A DNA stretch of 64,000 nt, taken from NCBI GenBank assembly GCA_963691885.1, contig OY829843.1:4092001-4156000 (forward strand). The letters are read 5' to 3'. The notes under the pieces were generated by a model, which was given only the letters and a program-made list of their open reading frames with translations, was not told the DNA's origin and ran no database searches. Shown one piece after another: positions 61,003 through 64,000 of the stretch. Position 1 is the stretch's first letter, and the number at the start of each line of letters is the position of its first letter. The DNA comes from G963691885 sp963691885 (lineage in GTDB: Bacteria > Pseudomonadota > Alphaproteobacteria > UBA8366 > Aestuariispiraceae). A program made the position numbers and the translations under genes.

Positions 61003-62472
61003 TTATTCAGCGGGAACAGCGATCGCGCCATCCTGTTCCGGCTCTGCGGCCGGAACAGCGCGGACTGTCATGATGAGGTTGTAGACCATGATCAGGGACC
61101 CGATGACGAAGAGCAGTCCACCGAAGGCCCTGACGACATAGTAGGGATGCAGCATGGCCACGCTCTCACTGAAGGAGAACTGCAGGAAACCCAACTCGTC
61201 ATAAGACCGCCACATCAGGCCCTGGGTGATCCCTGACATCCACATCGCGGTGATATAGATGACGATGGCCAGTGTTGAGACCCAGAAATGAACCTCTACT
61301 AGCCGGTCGGAATAGAGCCCTTTCCGCTTCCAGAGCACAGGCACCAGGTGATAGACGGCACCGAAGGCGACGAAGGCAACCCATCCAAGCGCACCGGAAT
61401 GCACATGGCCGATGGTCCAGTCCGTGTAGTGGCTGAGCGCGTTGACCTGTTTGATGGACATCAGCGGTCCTTCGAAGGTCGACATGCCATAGAAGGCAAC
61501 GGCAACAACCATGAAACGCAGAACTGGGTCGGTCCGTAATTTATGCCAGGCACCCGACAGCGTCATGATCCCGTTGATCATGCCCCCCCAGGACGGCATC
61601 CAGAGCATCACGGAAAAGGCCATGCCAAGGGTTTGCGCCCAATCGGGCAGTGCCGTGTAATGCAGGTGGTGTGGTCCGGCCCAGATGTAGAGAAAAATCA
61701 GCGCCCAGAAGTGAACGATCGACAGGCGATAGCTGAAAATCGGGCGTTCCGCGCGCTTGGGCACGAAATAGTACATGATCCCGAGAAAGCCAGTGGTCAG
61801 GAAGAAACCGACCATGTTGTGGCCGTACCACCACTGAATGAGGGCATCCTGAACACCGGCAAAGATCGGATAGTTCTTCGTTGAGGTGATCGAAACCGGA
61901 ATGGCGAGTGCATTGGTGATATGGAGCACCGCAACGGTCAGGATGAACGCCATGAAGAACCAGTTGGCGACATAAATATGCGGCTCTTTCCTGGTCATCA
62001 CTGTCCCGAAATAGATGATCGCGTAGAGAACCCAGACCAGCGCCAGCAGGATATCAACGAACCATTCGGGTTCTGCGTATTCCTTACTCTGCGTGAAACC
62101 CAACACATATCCGGCCGCGGCCAGCACGATGACGAGCTGGAAGCCCCAGAAGACCAGTTCGGCCATTAGGCGGCCGCCATAAAGGCCCGTCTGACAGGTC
62201 CGCTGCACGATGTAGAAAGAGGTGGCGAAGAGCGCGTTGCCCCCGAAAGCGACAATTGCAGCCGATGTATGAACCGGACGCAGGCGACCGAACGTCAAAT
62301 ATTCACCGAAGTTAAGTGCCGGAAAAGCGAGCTGCAGTGCGATCACCGTGCCGACCAGAAAAGCGACAACACCCCAGAACACAGTTGCAATCGTAAAGAC
62401 GCGAACGATGTCTTCGTTATAGCCCGGCATGTCGGAGAGCTTGCCGCCAGAAACAGCGGTTGCGCTGGACAT
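61003..62472 (-). CDS. ccoN: Cytochrome c oxidase cbb3-type subunit I
   Basis: Catalytic haem-copper subunit of 489 aa with about 12 membrane helices. It is the proton-pumping terminal oxidase with high oxygen affinity. Haem and CuB histidines are visible in RPVHTSAAIVAFGGN, WWYGHNMVGFF, GPHHLHYTALPDW and DWTIGHVHSGALGW. It is the first gene of the ccoNOQP-GHIS operon. An imperfect FNR/FixK site lies about 100 bases upstream. Confidence 0.97.
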   Translation of the reverse strand: MSSATAVSGGKLSDMPGYNEDIVRVFTIATVFWGVVAFLVGTVIALQLAFPALNFGEYLTFGRLRPVHTSAAIVAFGGNALFATSFYIVQRTCQTGLYGGRLMAELVFWGFQLVIVLAAAGYVLGFTQSKEYAEPEWFVDILLALVWVLYAIIYFGTVMTRKEPHIYVANWFFMAFILTVAVLHITNALAIPVSITSTKNYPIFAGVQDALIQWWYGHNMVGFFLTTGFLGIMYYFVPKRAERPIFSYRLSIVHFWALIFLYIWAGPHHLHYTALPDWAQTLGMAFSVMLWMPSWGGMINGIMTLSGAWHKLRTDPVLRFMVVAVAFYGMSTFEGPLMSIKQVNALSHYTDWTIGHVHSGALGWVAFVAFGAVYHLVPVLWKRKGLYSDRLVEVHFWVSTLAIVIYITAMWMSGITQGLMWRSYDELGFLQFSFSESVAMLHPYYVVRAFGGLLFVIGSLIMVYNLIMTVRAVPAAEPEQDGAIAVPAE

Positions 62473-62565
62473 TTTTTATTCCCCTTTTGAACAGTGGTTT
62501 GGACCTGTCCTGAAAATTTTGGGTTCAGGACGAGGTTAAAATGAACAGCGTCGATCTTTGTTGCA

Positions 62566-62579
62566 TTGCGATAGATCAA
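62566..62579. promoter_or_regulatory. Imperfect FNR/FixK box upstream of ccoN
   Basis: TTGCGATAGATCAA matches the TTGAT-N4-ATCAA anaerobox at 8 of 10 positions. It lies 94 bases before the ccoN ATG and about 90 bases before the divergent DUF2189-like gene. The position and operon content support low-oxygen control; binding is inferred. Confidence 0.5.
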
Positions 62580-62669
62580 TGTTTCAGAAGGAATCGCGAT
62601 TTATAAATGCCAGGCTAAGAAAACTGTCCTTAGTTGAAGTGCGAAGAAGGATCAGGGAGAACGGGCGCT

Positions 62670-63478
62670 ATGGCCGCTACAGAGCAAACCCCCGAAAACA
62701 CCACCACACGGTCGGAAAAGGACTGGCATGTCAGAGTGCCGCCAATCCGCTCGGTTGCCACCGATCAGGCGTGGTCCTGGCTCAATAAAGGGTGGCACGA
62801 TTACCAGAAAAGCTGGAGCTATGGTCTGTTCTTTGGGGGGGCTATGCAGTTGGCGGGATTTTCCTGGTTTTGCTACTGACCGTTTTTGATGCGAGTTTTC
62901 TGGTCTTCCCTATTGTCTGTGCGTTTCTGTTTTTTGGGCCCCTGGCGGCCATCGGACTCTACGATATCTCGCGACGGATCGAGAAAGATATTCCGCTGGA
63001 ACAAGCCTCCATCCTGACTGCTTTCACGCGGCATGGTGGCAAACAGACAGCGATGATGGGGATCGTCCTGAATCTCTTGATGATCTTTTGGCTTAAGCTC
63101 GCGATGCTATTGTTTGCGCTGTTCTTTGGCTTGAAGGATGTAAACGCGCTTGAGATGGTTGAGATGTTCCTGTCCACCACAGAAACCATCCCATTTCTGA
63201 TCATCGGCGGCTTGATGGGCGGATTCCTGGCAGTTCTCGCCTTCATGATCAGTGTTATTTCCTTTCCGTTCCTCCTCGACCATGATGCGGATTTCGTGAC
63301 TGCAATGATCACCAGTTCCAAGGCCTGTATGGTCAATCCACTGACGATGCTGCTTTGGGGATTGATTCTGGTTGGCGTGACGGCACTCAGCGCCGTTACG
63401 CTCTTCACGGCACTCGTTGTAATACTGCCTGTCATCGGCCATGCGTCATGGCATGCGTATCGCGATCTGGTTGATTAG
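62670..63478 (+). pseudogene. DUF2189-like membrane protein, split by a frameshift at a G7 tract
   Basis: The N-terminal part is read in one frame from ATG 62670 (VRVPPIRSVATDQAWSWLNKGWHDYQKSWSYGLFFGG). The membrane part is read in another frame after 62842 (GYAVGGIFLVLLL, FLFFGPLAAIGLYDISRRIE and five or so helices, ending RDLVD). Together they give the usual layout of a DUF2189 inner membrane protein. The frames meet in TTTGGGGGGGCTATG, seven G at 62835-62841. An eighth G would fuse them into about 270 aa. The cause is a real frameshift, phase variation or a sequencing error; the sequence does not tell. It is divergent from ccoN. Confidence 0.75.
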
Positions 63479-63594
63479 CCTTCTCAGGGTTGAACCATCG
63501 AAACAGGCGTATTGTCTCAGCCGGTCCGCCGGGATTGACCCGTGTGGGAATTCGCGCATCCTGACGACTTCGGAATATCGCTACACCGGTTGAG

Positions 63595-64000
63595 ATGCAG
63601 ACACAGGATACCAGCGACGGATTATCGCGATTGCGGGCGGAGATTGTGCGGGACCTGGGCACCCTTGCGTACCCGTTTAAGCGATGGATGCCGCAGCTAA
63701 CGCGTCCAGACGGTCAATCGGTCTTTGACGTGGTGATCGTTGGCGCCGGTCACTCGGGAATCGGGATCGCCGCCGGTCTGAAACGGGAGCAAGTCGACAA
63801 TATCCTTGTGATTGACGAAGCAGACTACGGGTTTGAAGGTCCCTGGATGACCTTTGCCCGAATGCTTACCCTGCGCTCTCCCAAATACTTGATTGGGCCG
63901 GATTTGGGTATTCCCTCCCTCACCTTCCGGCGTTGGTACGAGGCGCAATGGGGCGAAGACGCCTGGGATAATCTTAACAAGATCCCGAATCAGGATTGGC
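63595..64000 (+). CDS. FAD/NAD(P)-binding oxidoreductase, 5' part (runs off window)
   Basis: The frame is open from ATG 63595 to the window end, 135 codons. After a ~45-residue leader it has a dinucleotide-binding motif FDVVIVGAGHSGIGIAAGL (GxGxxG), then VIDEADYGFEGPWMTFARM, TLRSPKYLIGPDLGIPSLTF and RRWYEAQWGEDAWDNL. The pattern is that of flavin-containing monooxygenase-like or L-lysine/ornithine monooxygenase-like proteins. The exact substrate is unknown. GGTTGAG precedes the ATG. Confidence 0.82.
   Translation, partial: MQTQDTSDGLSRLRAEIVRDLGTLAYPFKRWMPQLTRPDGQSVFDVVIVGAGHSGIGIAAGLKREQVDNILVIDEADYGFEGPWMTFARMLTLRSPKYLIGPDLGIPSLTFRRWYEAQWGEDAWDNLNKIPNQDW

Noticed and set aside
63697..63948. 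83-codon minus-strand frame near the window end
   Set aside because: It is antisense to the FAD/NAD(P)-binding gene that starts at 63595 and runs off the window.

Overview
The window reads as chromosomal DNA of an alphaproteobacterium with GC in the mid-50s. Three things support this: the cell-wall and replication gene order (rlpA, dac, tmk, holB, metG, tatD, MBL hydrolase), the complete rhizobial-style fixNOQP/fixGHIS set, and the many two-component and cyclic-nucleotide signalling proteins. Genus cannot be fixed from sequence reading alone; a Rhodospirillales- or Sneathiella-like lineage is a guess.

Layout. 1-5.4 kb: 3' end of groEL, an inositol-monophosphatase-family gene, a 3-hydroxyisobutyrate-dehydrogenase-family gene, a class III nucleotide cyclase and, convergent, mazG. 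5.4-11.7 kb is an accessory patch: orphan ORFs, a PLP enzyme, and a glycosyltransferase-methyltransferase fusion gene cut by an IS630 element. The cut can be read precisely: removing 9310-10361 plus one TA restores a 521-codon gene, followed by a second methyltransferase gene. 11.7-21.7 kb: a sensor kinase and a long minus-strand housekeeping run (MBL hydrolase, tatD, metG, holB, tmk, D,D-carboxypeptidase, rlpA, lytic transglycosylase). 21.9-25.5 kb: a degenerate EAL-like protein, a small ORF, a collapsed VOC gene, tRNA-Ser(TGA) and an IS481-family element with a duplicated end. 25.5-31.2 kb: a REC-GGDEF protein divergent from a large hybrid kinase (PilJ-N, HisKA, two REC, Hpt), then a GMC oxidoreductase.

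31.3-54.4 kb is the most distinctive region, a type I secretion locus. It holds a TolC-like outer membrane protein, an HlyD adaptor, an ABC exporter, two giant acidic FecR-domain proteins (2105 and 1628 aa) with degenerate RTX-like repeats, two small proteins resembling PKHD-type hydroxylases that lack the iron ligands, a DUF115/Maf-like protein and a third FecR-domain protein with RTX repeats. The two giant genes are paralogous neighbours whose first ~1.45 kb appears identical in DNA while the rest has diverged strongly, which indicates recent gene conversion or selective homogenisation. I infer a secreted or surface-layer system, possibly glycosylated.

54.4-62.5 kb: the complete cbb3 oxidase operon ccoNOQP-ccoGHIS on the minus strand, including the small genes ccoQ and ccoS, with an imperfect FNR/FixK box upstream of ccoN. 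62.6-64 kb: a DUF2189-like membrane protein split by a frameshift at a G7 tract, and the 5' part of an FAD/NAD(P)-binding oxidoreductase running off the window.
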